In this document: positions 49,951 through 61,229 of the stretch, piece after piece
Layout: every line of letters starts with the position of its first letter
How positions within the stretch are numbered: position 1 is the stretch's first letter
DNA from: Mastigias papua
Lineage: Eukaryota; Cnidaria; Scyphozoa; Rhizostomeae; Mastigiidae
Direction: 5' to 3'
Length of the DNA stretch: 64,000 nt
Assembly (NCBI GenBank): GCA_964019165.1
Contig: OZ025280.1
Coordinates: 9,232,428 to 9,296,427 of the forward strand
Position numbers and translations under genes: made by a program
Notes under the pieces: model-generated
Told to the model about the DNA's origin: nothing
What the model saw: only the letters and a program-made list of their open reading frames with translations
The model's database searches: none

Positions 49951-52203
49951 TATGCAACACGTTATTATAGTCAAATGTAGCACTTACATAGTATAGTCAG
50001 TTTTGGTACATGTAAAGCACTTTAAAGCTGTAGTTAGTGTAAAAACAAAGACTACCGCTCATTTGACTACGAAACATTGTCTAAACTACTGGTATCAGTG
50101 TAACTGTAGATGTTAAAGTCGTTTAGTGCCTTAGATTGACACACCTCCAGTCAATGTCAAACTTACAACAGTATATGCACATGTATGTTGTTATAGCTTG
50201 CAATGGGCCTAAACTGCATAAGTGAGCAAACACTGACAATACAGCAACCAATACAGATCTAATGGTGATACGATATTTTAAATACTCCATTGACAGCAAA
50301 GATGTGTTTAGATTATGGTTTTGAACTATGCAACACGTTATTATCGTCAAATGTAGCACTTACATAGTATAGTCAGTTTTGGTACATGTAAAGCACTTTA
50401 AAGCTGTAGTTAGTGTAAAAACAAAGACTAACGCTCATTTGACTACGAAACATTGTCTAAACTACTGGTATCAGTGTAACTGTAGATGTTAAAGTCGTTT
50501 AGTGCCTTAGATTGACACACTTCCACTCAATGTCAAACATACAACAGTATATGCACATGTATGTTGTTATAGCTTGCAATGGGCCTAAACTGCATAAGTG
50601 AGCAAACACTGACAATACAGCAACCAATACAGATCTAATGGTGATACGATATTATACCTGCTCGATTGACGCAAAGATGTGTTTAGATTATGGTTTTGAA
50701 CTATGCAACACGTTATTATAGTCAAATGTAGCACTTACATAGTATAGTCAGTTTTGGTACATGTAAAGCACTTTAAAGCTGTAGTTAGTGTAAAAACAAA
50801 GACTACCGCTCATTTGACTACGAAACATTGTCTAAACTACTGGTATCAGTGTAACTGTAGATGTTAAAGTCGTTTAGTGCCTTAGATTGACACACCTCCA
50901 GTCAATGTCAAACTTACAACAGTATATGCACATGTATGTTGTTATAGCTTGCAATGGGCCTAAACTGCATAAGTGAGCAAACACTGACAATACAGCAACC
51001 AATACAGATCTAATGGTGATACGATATTTTAAATACTCCATTGACAGCAAAGATGTGTTTAGATTATGGTTTTGAACTATGCAACACGTTATTATCGTCA
51101 AATGTAGCACTTACATAGTATAGTCAGTTTTGGTACATGTAAAGCACTTTAAAGCTGTAGTTAGTGTAAAAACAAAGACTAACGCTCATTTGACTACGAA
51201 ACATTGTCTAAACTACTGGTATCAGTGTAACTGTAGATGTTAAAGTCGTTTAGTGCCTTAGATTGACACACTTCCACTCAATGTCAAACATACAACAGTA
51301 TATGCACATGTATGTTGTTATAGCTTGCAATGGGCCTAAACTGCATAAGTGAGCAAACACTGACAATACAGCAACCAATACAGATCTAATGGTGATACGA
51401 TATTATACCTGCTCGATTGACGCAAAGATGTGTTTAGATTATGGTTTTGAACTATGCAACACGTTATTATAGTCAAATGTAGCACTTACATAGTATAGTC
51501 AGTTTTGGTACATGTAAAGCACTTTAAAGCTGTAGTTAGTGTAAAAACAAAGACTACCGCTCATTTGACTACGAAACATTGTCTAAACTACTGGTATCAG
51601 TGTAACTGTAGATGTTAAAGTCGTTTAGTGCCTTAGATTGACACACCTCCAGTCAATGTCAAACTTACAACAGTATATGCACATGTATGTTGTTATAGCT
51701 TGCAATGGGCCTAAACTGCATAAGTGAGCAAACACTGACAATACAGCAACCAATACAGATCTAATGGTGATACGATATTTTAAATACTCCATTGACAGCA
51801 AAGATGTGTTTAGATTATGGTTTTGAACTATGCAACACGTTATTATCGTCAAATGTAGCACTTACATAGTATAGTCAGTTTTGGTACATGTAAAGCACTT
51901 TAAAGCTGTAGTTAGTGTAAAAACAAAGACTAACGCTCATTTGACTACGAAACATTGTCTAAACTACTGGTATCAGTGTAACTGTAGATGTTAAAGTCGT
52001 TTAGTGCCTTAGATTGACACACTTCCACTCAATGTCAAACATACAACAGTATATGCACATGTATGTTGTTATAGCTTGCAATGGGCCTAAACTGCATAAG
52101 TGAGCAAACACTGACAATACAGCAACCAATACAGATCTAATGGTGATACGATATTATACCTGCTAGATTGACGCAAAGATGTGTTTAGATTATGGTTTTG
52201 AAC

Positions 52204-53331
52204 TATGCAACACGTTATTATAGTCAAATGTAGCACTTACATAGTATAGTCAGTTTTGGTACATGTAAAGCACTTTAAAGCTGTAGTTAGTGTAAAAACA
52301 AAGACTACCGCTCATTTGACTACGAAACATTGTCTAAACTACTGGTATCAGTGTAACTGTAGATGTTAAAGTCGTTTAGTGCCTTAGATTGACACACTTC
52401 CACTCAATGTCAAACATACAACAGTATATGCACATGTATGTTGTTATAGCTTGCAATGGGCCTAAACTGCATAAGTGAGCAAACACTGACAATACAGCAA
52501 CCAATACAGATCTAATGGTGATACGATATTTTAAATACTCCATTGACAGCAAAGATGTGTTTAGATTATGGTTTTGAACTATGCAACACGTTATTATAGT
52601 CAAATGTAGCACTTACATAGTATAGTCAGTTTTGGTACATGTAAAGCACTTTAAAGCTGTAGTTAGTGTAAAAACAAAGACTACCGCTCATTTGACTACG
52701 AAACATTGTCTAAACTACTGGTATCAGTGTAACTGTAGATGTTAAAGTCGTTTAGTGCCTTAGATTGACACACCTCCAGTCAATGTCAAACTTACAACAG
52801 TATATGCACATGTATGTTGTTATAGCTTGCAATGGGCCTAAACTGCATAAGTGAGCAAACACTGACAATACAGCAACCAATACAGATCTAATGGTGATAC
52901 GATATTTTAAATACTCCATTGACAGCAAAGATGTGTTTAGATTATGGTTTTGAACTATGCAACACGTTATTATAGTCAAATGTAGCACTTACATAGTATA
53001 GTCAGTTTTGGTACATGTAAAGCACTTTAAAGCTGTAGTTAGTGTAAAAACAAAGACTACCGCTCATTTGACTACGAAACATTGTCTAAACTACTGGTAT
53101 CAGTGTAACTGTAGATGTTAAAGTCGTTTAGTGCCTTAGATTGACACACCTCCAGTCAATGTCAAACTTACAACAGTATATGCACATGTATGTTGTTATA
53201 GCTTGCAATGGGCCTAAACTGCATAAGTGAGCAAACACTGACAATACAGCAACCAATACAGATCTAATGGTGATACGATATTTTAAATACTCCATTGACA
53301 GCAAAGATGTGTTTAGATTATGGTTTTGAAC
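52204..53331. repeat. Run of three class e monomers inside the dimer block
   Basis: Units 140, 141 and 142 (52204, 52580, 52956) are all class e, breaking the b/e alternation. Units 141 and 142 share CACCTCCAGTC and AACTTAC and look like a recent tandem copy. Unit 140 has the ordinary CACTTCCACTC. The TATCGTC opening is absent at the e-to-e junctions and returns at 53332, which shows that it belongs to the class b unit. Confidence 0.9.
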
Positions 53332-54457
53332 TATGCAACACGTTATTATCGTCAAATGTAGCACTTACATAGTATAGTCAGTTTTGGTACATGTAAAGCA
53401 CTTTAAAGCTGTAGTTAGTGTAAAAACAAAGACTAACGCTCATTTGACTACGAAACATTGTCTAAACTACTGGTATCAGTGTAACTGTAGATGTTAAAGT
53501 CGTTTAGTGCCTTAGATTGACACACTTCCACTCAATGTCAAACATACAACAGTATATGCACATGTATGTTGTTATAGCTTGCAATGGGCCTAAACTGCAT
53601 AAGTGAGCAAACACTGACAATACAGCAACCAATACAGATCTAATGGTGATACGATATTATACCTGCTCGATTGACGCAAAGATGTGTTTAGATTATGGTT
53701 TTGAACTATGCAACACGTTATTATAGTCAAATGTAGCACTTACATAGTATAGTCAGTTTTGGTACATGTAAAGCACTTTAAAGCTGTAGTTAGTGTAAAA
53801 ACAAAGACTACCGCTCATTTGACTACGAAACATTGTCTAAACTACTGGTATCAGTGTAACTGTAGATGTTAAAGTCGTTTAGTGCCTTAGATTGACACAC
53901 TTCCACTCAATGTCAAACATACAACAGTATATGCACATGTATGTTGTTATAGCTTGCAATGGGCCTAAACTGCATAAGTGAGCAAACACTGACAATACAG
54001 CAACCAATACAGATCTAATGGTGATACGATATTTTAAATACTCCATTGACAGCAAAGATGTGTTTAGATTATGGTTTTGAACTATGCAACACGTTATTAT
54101 CGTCAAATGTAGCACTTACATAGTATAGTCAGTTTTGGTACATGTAAAGCACTTTAAAGCTGTAGTTAGTGTAAAAACAAAGACTAACGCTCATTTGACT
54201 ACGAAACATTGTCTAAACTACTGGTATCAGTGTAACTGTAGATGTTAAAGTCGTTTAGTGCCTTAGATTGACACACTTCCACTCAATGTCAAACATACAA
54301 CAGTATATGCACATGTATGTTGTTATAGCTTGCAATGGGCCTAAACTGCATAAGTGAGCAAACACTGACAATACAGCAACCAATACAGATCTAATGGTGA
54401 TACGATATTATACCTGCTCGATTGACGCAAAGATGTGTTTAGATTATGGTTTTGAAC

Positions 54458-57400
54458 TATGCAACACGTTATTATAGTCAAATGTAGCACTTACATAGTA
54501 TAGTCAGTTTTGGTACATGTAAAGCACTTTAAAGCTGTAGTTAGTGTAAAAACAAAGACTAACGCTCATTTGACTACGAAACATTGTCGAAACTACTGGT
54601 ATCAGTGTAACTGTAGATGTTAAAGTCGTTTAGTGCCTTAGATTGACACACTTCCACTCAATGTCAAACATACAACAGTATATGCACATGTATGTTGTTA
54701 TAGCTTGCAATGGGCCTAAACTGCATAAGTGAGCAAACACTGACAATACAGCAACCAATACAGATCTAATGGTGATACGATATTATAAATGCTCGATTGA
54801 CAGCAAAGATGTGTTTAGATTATGGGTTTGAACTATGCAACACGTTATTATAGTCAAATGTAGCACTTACATAGTATTGTCAGTTTTGGTACATGTAAAG
54901 CACTTTAAAGCTGTATTTAGTGTAAACACAAAGACTAACCCTCATTTGACTACGAAACATTGTCTAAACTACTGGTATCAGTGTAACTGTAGATGTTAAA
55001 GTCGTTTAGTGCCTTAGATTGACACACTTCCACTCAATGTCAAACATACAACAGTATATGCCCATGTATGTTGTTCTAGCTTGCAATGGGCCTAAACTGC
55101 ATAGGTGAGCAAACACTGACAATACAGCAACCAATACAGATCTAATGGTGATACGATATTATAAATGCTCGATTGACAGCAAAGATGTGTTTAGATTATG
55201 GTTTTGAACTATGCAAAACGTTATTATAGTCAACTGTAGCACTTACATAGTATAGTCAGTTTTGGTACATGTAAAGCACTTTAAAGCTGTAGTTAGTGTA
55301 AAAACAGACAAAGACTAACGCTCATTTCACTACGAAACATTGTGTAAACTATTGGTATCAGTGTAACTGTAGATGTTAAAGTCGTTTAGAGCCTTAGATT
55401 GACACACTTCCACTCAATGTCAAACATACAACAGTATATGCACTTGTATGTTTTTATAGCTTGCAATGGGCCTAAACTGCATAAGTGAGCAAACATTGAC
55501 AATACAGCAACCAATACAGATCTAATGGTGATACGATATTATAAATGCTCGATTGACAGCAAAGATGTGTTTAGATTATGGTTTTGAACTATGCAATATG
55601 TGATTATAGTCAAATGTAGCACTTACATAGTATAGTCAAGTTTGGTACATATAAAGCACTTTACAGCTGTATTTAGTGTAAAAACAAAGGCTAACCCTCA
55701 TTTGACTACGAAACATTGTCTAAACTACTGGTATCAGTGTAACTGTAGATGTTAAAGTCGTTTAGAGCCTTAGATTGACACACTTCCACTCAATGTCAAA
55801 CATACAACAGTATATGCACATGTATGTTGTTATAGCTTGCAATGGGCCTAAACTGCATAAGTGAGCAAACACTGACAATACAGCAACCAATACAGATCTA
55901 ATGGTGATACGATATTATAAATGCTCGATTGACAGCAAAGATGTGTTTAGATTATGGTTTTGAACTATGCAACACGTTATTATAGTCAAATGTAGCACTT
56001 ACATAGTATTGTCAGTGTTTGTACATGTAAGGCACTTTAATGCTGTTTTTAGTGTAAACACAAAGACTAACCCTCATTTGACTACGAAACATTGTCTAAA
56101 CTACTGGTATCAGTGTAACTGTAGATGTTAAATTCGTTTAGAGCCTTAGATTGACACACTTCCACTCAATGTCAAACATACAACAGTATATGCACATGTA
56201 TGTTGTTATAGCTTGCAATGGGCCTAAACTGCATAAGTGAGCAAACACTGACAATACAGCAACCAATACAGATCTAATGGTGATACGATATTTTAAATAC
56301 TCCATTGACAGCAAAGATGTGTTTAGATTATGGTTTTGAACTATGCAACACGTTATTATCGTCAAATGTAGCACTTACATAGTATAGTCAGTTTTGGTAC
56401 ATGTAAAGCACTTTAAAGCTGTAGTTAGTGTAAAAACAAAGACTAACGCTCATTTGACTACGAAACATTGTCTAAACTACTGGTATCAGTGTAACTGTAG
56501 ATGTTAAAGCCGTTTAGTGCCTTAGATTGACACACTTCCACTCAATGTCAAACATACAACAGTATATGCACATGTATGTTGTTATAGCTTGCAATGGGCC
56601 TATACTGCATAAGTGAGCAAACACTGACAATACAGCAACCAATACAGATCTAATGGTGATACGATATTATAAATACTCCATTGACAGCAATGATGTGTTT
56701 AGATTATGGTTTTGAACTATGCAACACGTTATTATAGTCAAATGTAGCACTTGCATAGTATAGTCAGTTTTGGTACATGTAAAGCACTTTAAAGCTGTAG
56801 TTAGTGTAAAAACAAAGACTAACGCTCATTTGACTACGAAACATTGTCTAAACTACTGGTATCAGTGTAACTGTAGATGTTAAAGTCGTTTAGTGCCTTA
56901 GATTGACACACTTCCACTCAATGTCAAACATACAACAGTATATGCACATGTATGTTGTTATAGCTTGCAATGGGCCTAAACTGCATAAGTGAGCAAACAC
57001 TGACAATACAGCAACCAATACAGATCTAATGGTGATACGATATTATAAATACTCCATTGACAGCAATGATGTGTTAAGATTATGGTTTTGAACTATGCAA
57101 AACGTTATTATAGTCAAATGTAGCACTTACATATGATAGTCAGTTTTGGTACATGTAAAGCACTTTAAAGCTGTAGTTAGTGTAAAAACAAAGACTAACC
57201 CTCATTTGACTACGAAACATTGTCTAAACTACTGGTATCAGTGTAACTGTAGATGTTAAAGTCGTTTAGTGCCTTAGAGTGACACACTTCCACTCAATGT
57301 CAAACATACAACAGTATATGCACATGTATGTTGTTATAGCTTGCAATGGGCCTAAACTGCATAAGTGAGCAAACACTGACAATACAGCAACCAATACAGA

Positions 57401-60400
57401 TCTAATGGTGATACGATATTATAAATGCTCGATTGACAGCAAAGATGTGTTTAGATTATGGTTTTGAACTATGCAATATGTGATTATAGTCAAATGTAGC
57501 ACTTACATAGTATAGTCAAGTTTGGTACATATAAGGCACTTTACAGCTGTATTTAGTGTAAAAACAAAGGCTAACCCTCATTTGACTACGAAACATTGTC
57601 TAAACTACTGGCATCAGTGTAACTGTAGATGTTAAAGTCGTTTAGAGCCTTAGATTGACACACTTCCACTCAATGTCAAACATACAACAGTAGATGCACT
57701 TGTATGTTGTTATAGCTTGCAATGGGCCTAAACTGCATAAGTGAGCAAACACTGACAATACAGCAACCAATACAGATCTAATGGTGATACGATATTATAA
57801 ATGCTCGATTGACAGCAAAGATGTGTTTAGATTATGGTTTTGAACTATGCAATATGTGATTATAGTCAAATGTAGCACTTACATAGTATAGTCAAGTTTG
57901 GTACATATAAAGCACTTTACAGCTGTATTTAGTGTAAAAACAAAGGCTAACCCTCATTTGACTACGAAACATTGTCTAAACTACTGGTATCAGTGTAACT
58001 GTAGATGTTAAAGTCGTTTAGAGCCTTAGATTGACACACTTCCACTCAATGTCAAACATACAACAGTATATGCACATGTATGTTGTTATAGCTTGCAATG
58101 GGCCTAAACTGCATAAGTGAGCAAACACTGACAATACAGCAACCAATACAGATCTAATGGTGATACGATATTATAAATGCTCGATTGACAGCAAAGATGT
58201 GTTTAGATTATGGTTTTGAACTATGCAACACGTTATTATAGTCAAATGTAGCACTTACATAGTATTGTCAGTGTTTGTACATGTAAGGCACTTTAATGCT
58301 GTATTTAGTGTAAACACAAAGACTAACCCTCATTTGACTACGAAACATTGTCTAAACTACTGGTATCAGTGTAACTGTAGATGTTAAAGTCGTTTAGAGC
58401 CTTAGATTGACACACTTCCACTCAATGTCAAACATACAACAGTATATGCACATGTATGTTGTTATAGCTTGCAATGGGCCTAAACTGCATAAGTGAGCAA
58501 ACACTGACAATACAGCAACCAATACAGATCTAATGGTGATACGATATTTTAAATACTCCATTGACAGCAAAGATGTGTTTAGATTATGGTTTTGAACTAT
58601 GCAACACGTTATTATCGTCAAATGTAGCACTTACATAGTATAGTCAGTTTTGGTACATGTAAAGCACTTTAAAGCTGTAGTTAGTGTAAAAACAAAGACT
58701 AACGCTCATTTGACTACGAAACATTGTCTAAACTACTGGTATCAGTGTAACTGTAGATGTTAAAGTCGTTTAGAGCCTTAGATTGACACACTTCCACTCA
58801 ATGTCAAACATACAACAGTATATGCACATGTATGTTGTTATAGCTTGCAATGGGCCTATACTGCATAAGTGAGCAAACACTGACAATACAGCAACCAATA
58901 CAGATCTAATGGTGATACGATATTATAAATACTCCATTGACAGCAATGATGTGTTTAGATTATGGTTTTGAACTATGCAACACGTTATTATAGTCAAATG
59001 TAGCACTTACATAGTATAGTCAGTTTTGGTACATGTAAAGCACTTTAAAGCTGTAGTTAGTGTAAAAACAAAGACTAACGCTCATTTGACTACGAAACAT
59101 TGTCTAAACTACTGGTATCAGTGTAACTGTAGATGTTAAAGTCGTTTAGTGCCTTAGATTGACACACTTCCACTCAATGTCAAACATACAACAGTATATG
59201 CACATGTATGTTGTTATAGCTTGCAATGGGCCTAAACTGCATAAGTGAGCAAACACTGACAATACAGCAACCAATACAGATCTAATGGTGATACGATATT
59301 ATAAATACTCCATTGACAGCAATGATGTGTTTAGATTATGGTTTTGAACTATGCAACACGTTATTATAGTCAAATGTAGCACTTACATAGTATAGTCAGT
59401 TTTGGTACATGTAAAGCACTTTAAAGCTGTAGTTAGTGTAAAAACAAAGACTAACGCTCATTTGACTACGAAACATTGTCTAAACTACTGGTATCAGTGT
59501 AACTGTAGATGTTAAAGTCGTTTAGTGCCTTAGATTGACACACTTCCACTCAATGTCAAACATACAACAGTATATGCACATGTATGTTGTTATAGCTTGC
59601 AATGGGCCTAAACTGCATAAGTGAGCAAACACTGACAATACAGCAACCAATACAGATCTAATGGTGATACGATATTATAAATACTCCATTGACAGCAATG
59701 ATGTGTTAAGATTATGGTTTTGAACTATACAAAACGTTATTATAGTCAAATGTAGCACTTACATATGATAGTCAGTTTTGGTAAATGTAAAGCACTTTAA
59801 AGCTGTAGTTAGTGTAAAAACAAAGACTAACCCTCATTTGACTACGAAACATTGTCTAAACTACTGGTATCAGTGTAACTGTAGATGTTAAAGTCGTTTA
59901 GTGCCTTAGAGTGACACACTTCCACTCAATGTCAAACATACAACAGTATATGCACATGTATGTTGTTATAGCTTGCAATGGGCCTAAACTGCATAAGTGA
60001 GCAAACACTGACAATACAGCAACCAATACAGATCTAATGGTGATACGATATTATAAATGCTCGATTGACAGCAAAGATGTGTTTAGATTATGGTTTTGAA
60101 CTATGCAATATGTGATTATAGTCAAATGTAGCACTTACATAGTATAGTCAAGTTTGGTACATATAAGGCACTTTACAGCTGTATTTAGTGTAAAAACAAA
60201 GGCTAACCCTCATTTGACTACGAAACATTGTCTAAACTACTGGTATCAGTGTAACTGTAGATGTTAAAGTCGTTTAGTGCCTTAGAGTGACACACTTCCA
60301 CTCAATGTCAAACATACAACAGTATATGCACATGTATGTTGTTATAGCTTGCAATGGGCCTAAACTGCATAAGTGAGCAAACACTGACAATACAGCAACC

Positions 60401-61229
60401 AATACAGATCTAATAGTGATACGATATTATAAATGCTCCATTGACAGCAAAGATGTGTTTAGATTATGGTTTTGAACTATGCAACACGTTATTATAGTCA
60501 AATGTAGCACTTACATAGTATAGTCAAGTTTGGTACATATAAGGCACTTTACAGCTGTATTTAGTGTAAAAACAAAGGCTAACCCTCATTTGACTACGAA
60601 ACATTGTCTAAACTACTGGTATCAGTGTTACTGTAGATGTTAAAGTCGTTCAGTGCCTTAGAGTGACACACTTCCACTCAATGTCAAACATACAACAGTA
60701 TATGCACATGTATGTTGTTATAGCTTGCAATGGGCCTAAACTGCATAAGTGAGCAAACACTGACAATACAGCAACCAATACAGATCTAATAGTGATACGA
60801 TATTATAAATGCTCCATTGACAGCAAAGATGTGTTTAGATTATGGTTTTGAACTATGCAACACGTTATTATAATCAAATGTAGCACTTACATAGTATAGT
60901 CAGTTTTGGTACATGTAAAGCACTTTAAAGCTGTAGTTAGTGTAAAAACAAAGACTAACGCTCATTTGTCTACGAAACATTGTCTAAACTACTGGTATCA
61001 GTGTAACTGTAGATGTTAAAGTCGTTTAGTGCCTTAGAGTGACACACTTCCACTCAATGTCAAACTTACAACAGTATATGCACATGTATGTTGTTATAGC
61101 TTGCAATGGGCCTAAACTGCATAAGTGAGCAAACACTGACAATACAGCAACCAATACAGATCTAATGGTGATACGATATTATAAATGCTCGATTGACAGC
61201 AAAGATGTGTTTAGATTATGGTTTTGAAC
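54458..61229. repeat. 6-mer (2256 bp) with a one-monomer expansion, monomers 146-163
   Basis: Starts: 54458, 54834, 55210, 55590, 55966, 56342, 56718, 57094, 57470, 57846, 58222, 58598, 58974, 59350, 59726, 60102, 60478, 60854. Unit 150 (TCAGTGTTTGTACATG, TTTAATGCTG, class e) matches unit 156 at +2256. GCCTATACTGC is at 56598 and 58854 (+2256). GTGTTAAGATTATGG with the following CATATGATAG unit matches at +2632, as does the CAATATGTGATTATAG unit (57470 and 60102). The added 376 bp is an extra GCAATGATG monomer (units 158-159 against unit 152). Units 149, 154, 155 and 161 all carry CAATATGTGATTATAG and GTCAAGTTTGG. Confidence 0.9.
55210..55589. repeat. 380-bp monomer 148 with a 4-bp insertion
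   Basis: The longest unit in the window. AAAAACAGACAAAGAC at about 55300-55315 replaces AAAAACAAAGAC, a 4-bp gain that looks like slippage on a neighbouring CAAAGAC-like stretch. The unit also has GCAAAACG, CATTTCACTACG, GCACTTGTATG and GTTTAGAGCC. The insertion was not seen elsewhere. Confidence 0.93.

Larger units (their letters stand above)
48826..54457. repeat. b/e dimer higher-order repeat, ~751 bp, monomers 131-145
   Basis: Starts: 48826, 49201, 49577, 49951, 50327, 50702, 51078, 51453, 51829, 52204, 52580, 52956, 53332, 53707, 54083. A class b unit (375 bp, opening TTATTATCGTC, with ACTAACGCTC) alternates with a class e unit (376 bp, with ACTACCGCTC and the TTTTAAATAC tail). Dimer steps are 751, 750, 751, 751, 751 and 751 bp. 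The series is interrupted by two extra class e units at 52580 and 52956. Six class e units (132, 134, 136, 138, 141, 142) also read CACCTCCAGTC with AACTTAC. The dimers at 50327-51077 and 51078-51828 show no difference by eye. Confidence 0.94.

Noticed and set aside
47121..58630. Repeated 78-codon minus-strand open frames (for example 48622-48858 and 50123-50359)
   Set aside because: They occur only where the class e tail changes ATTATAA to ATTTTAA, turning a TAA stop into AAA on the minus strand. They need a GTG start and span a monomer junction. Their sameness follows from repeat homogenisation, with no sign of coding constraint.
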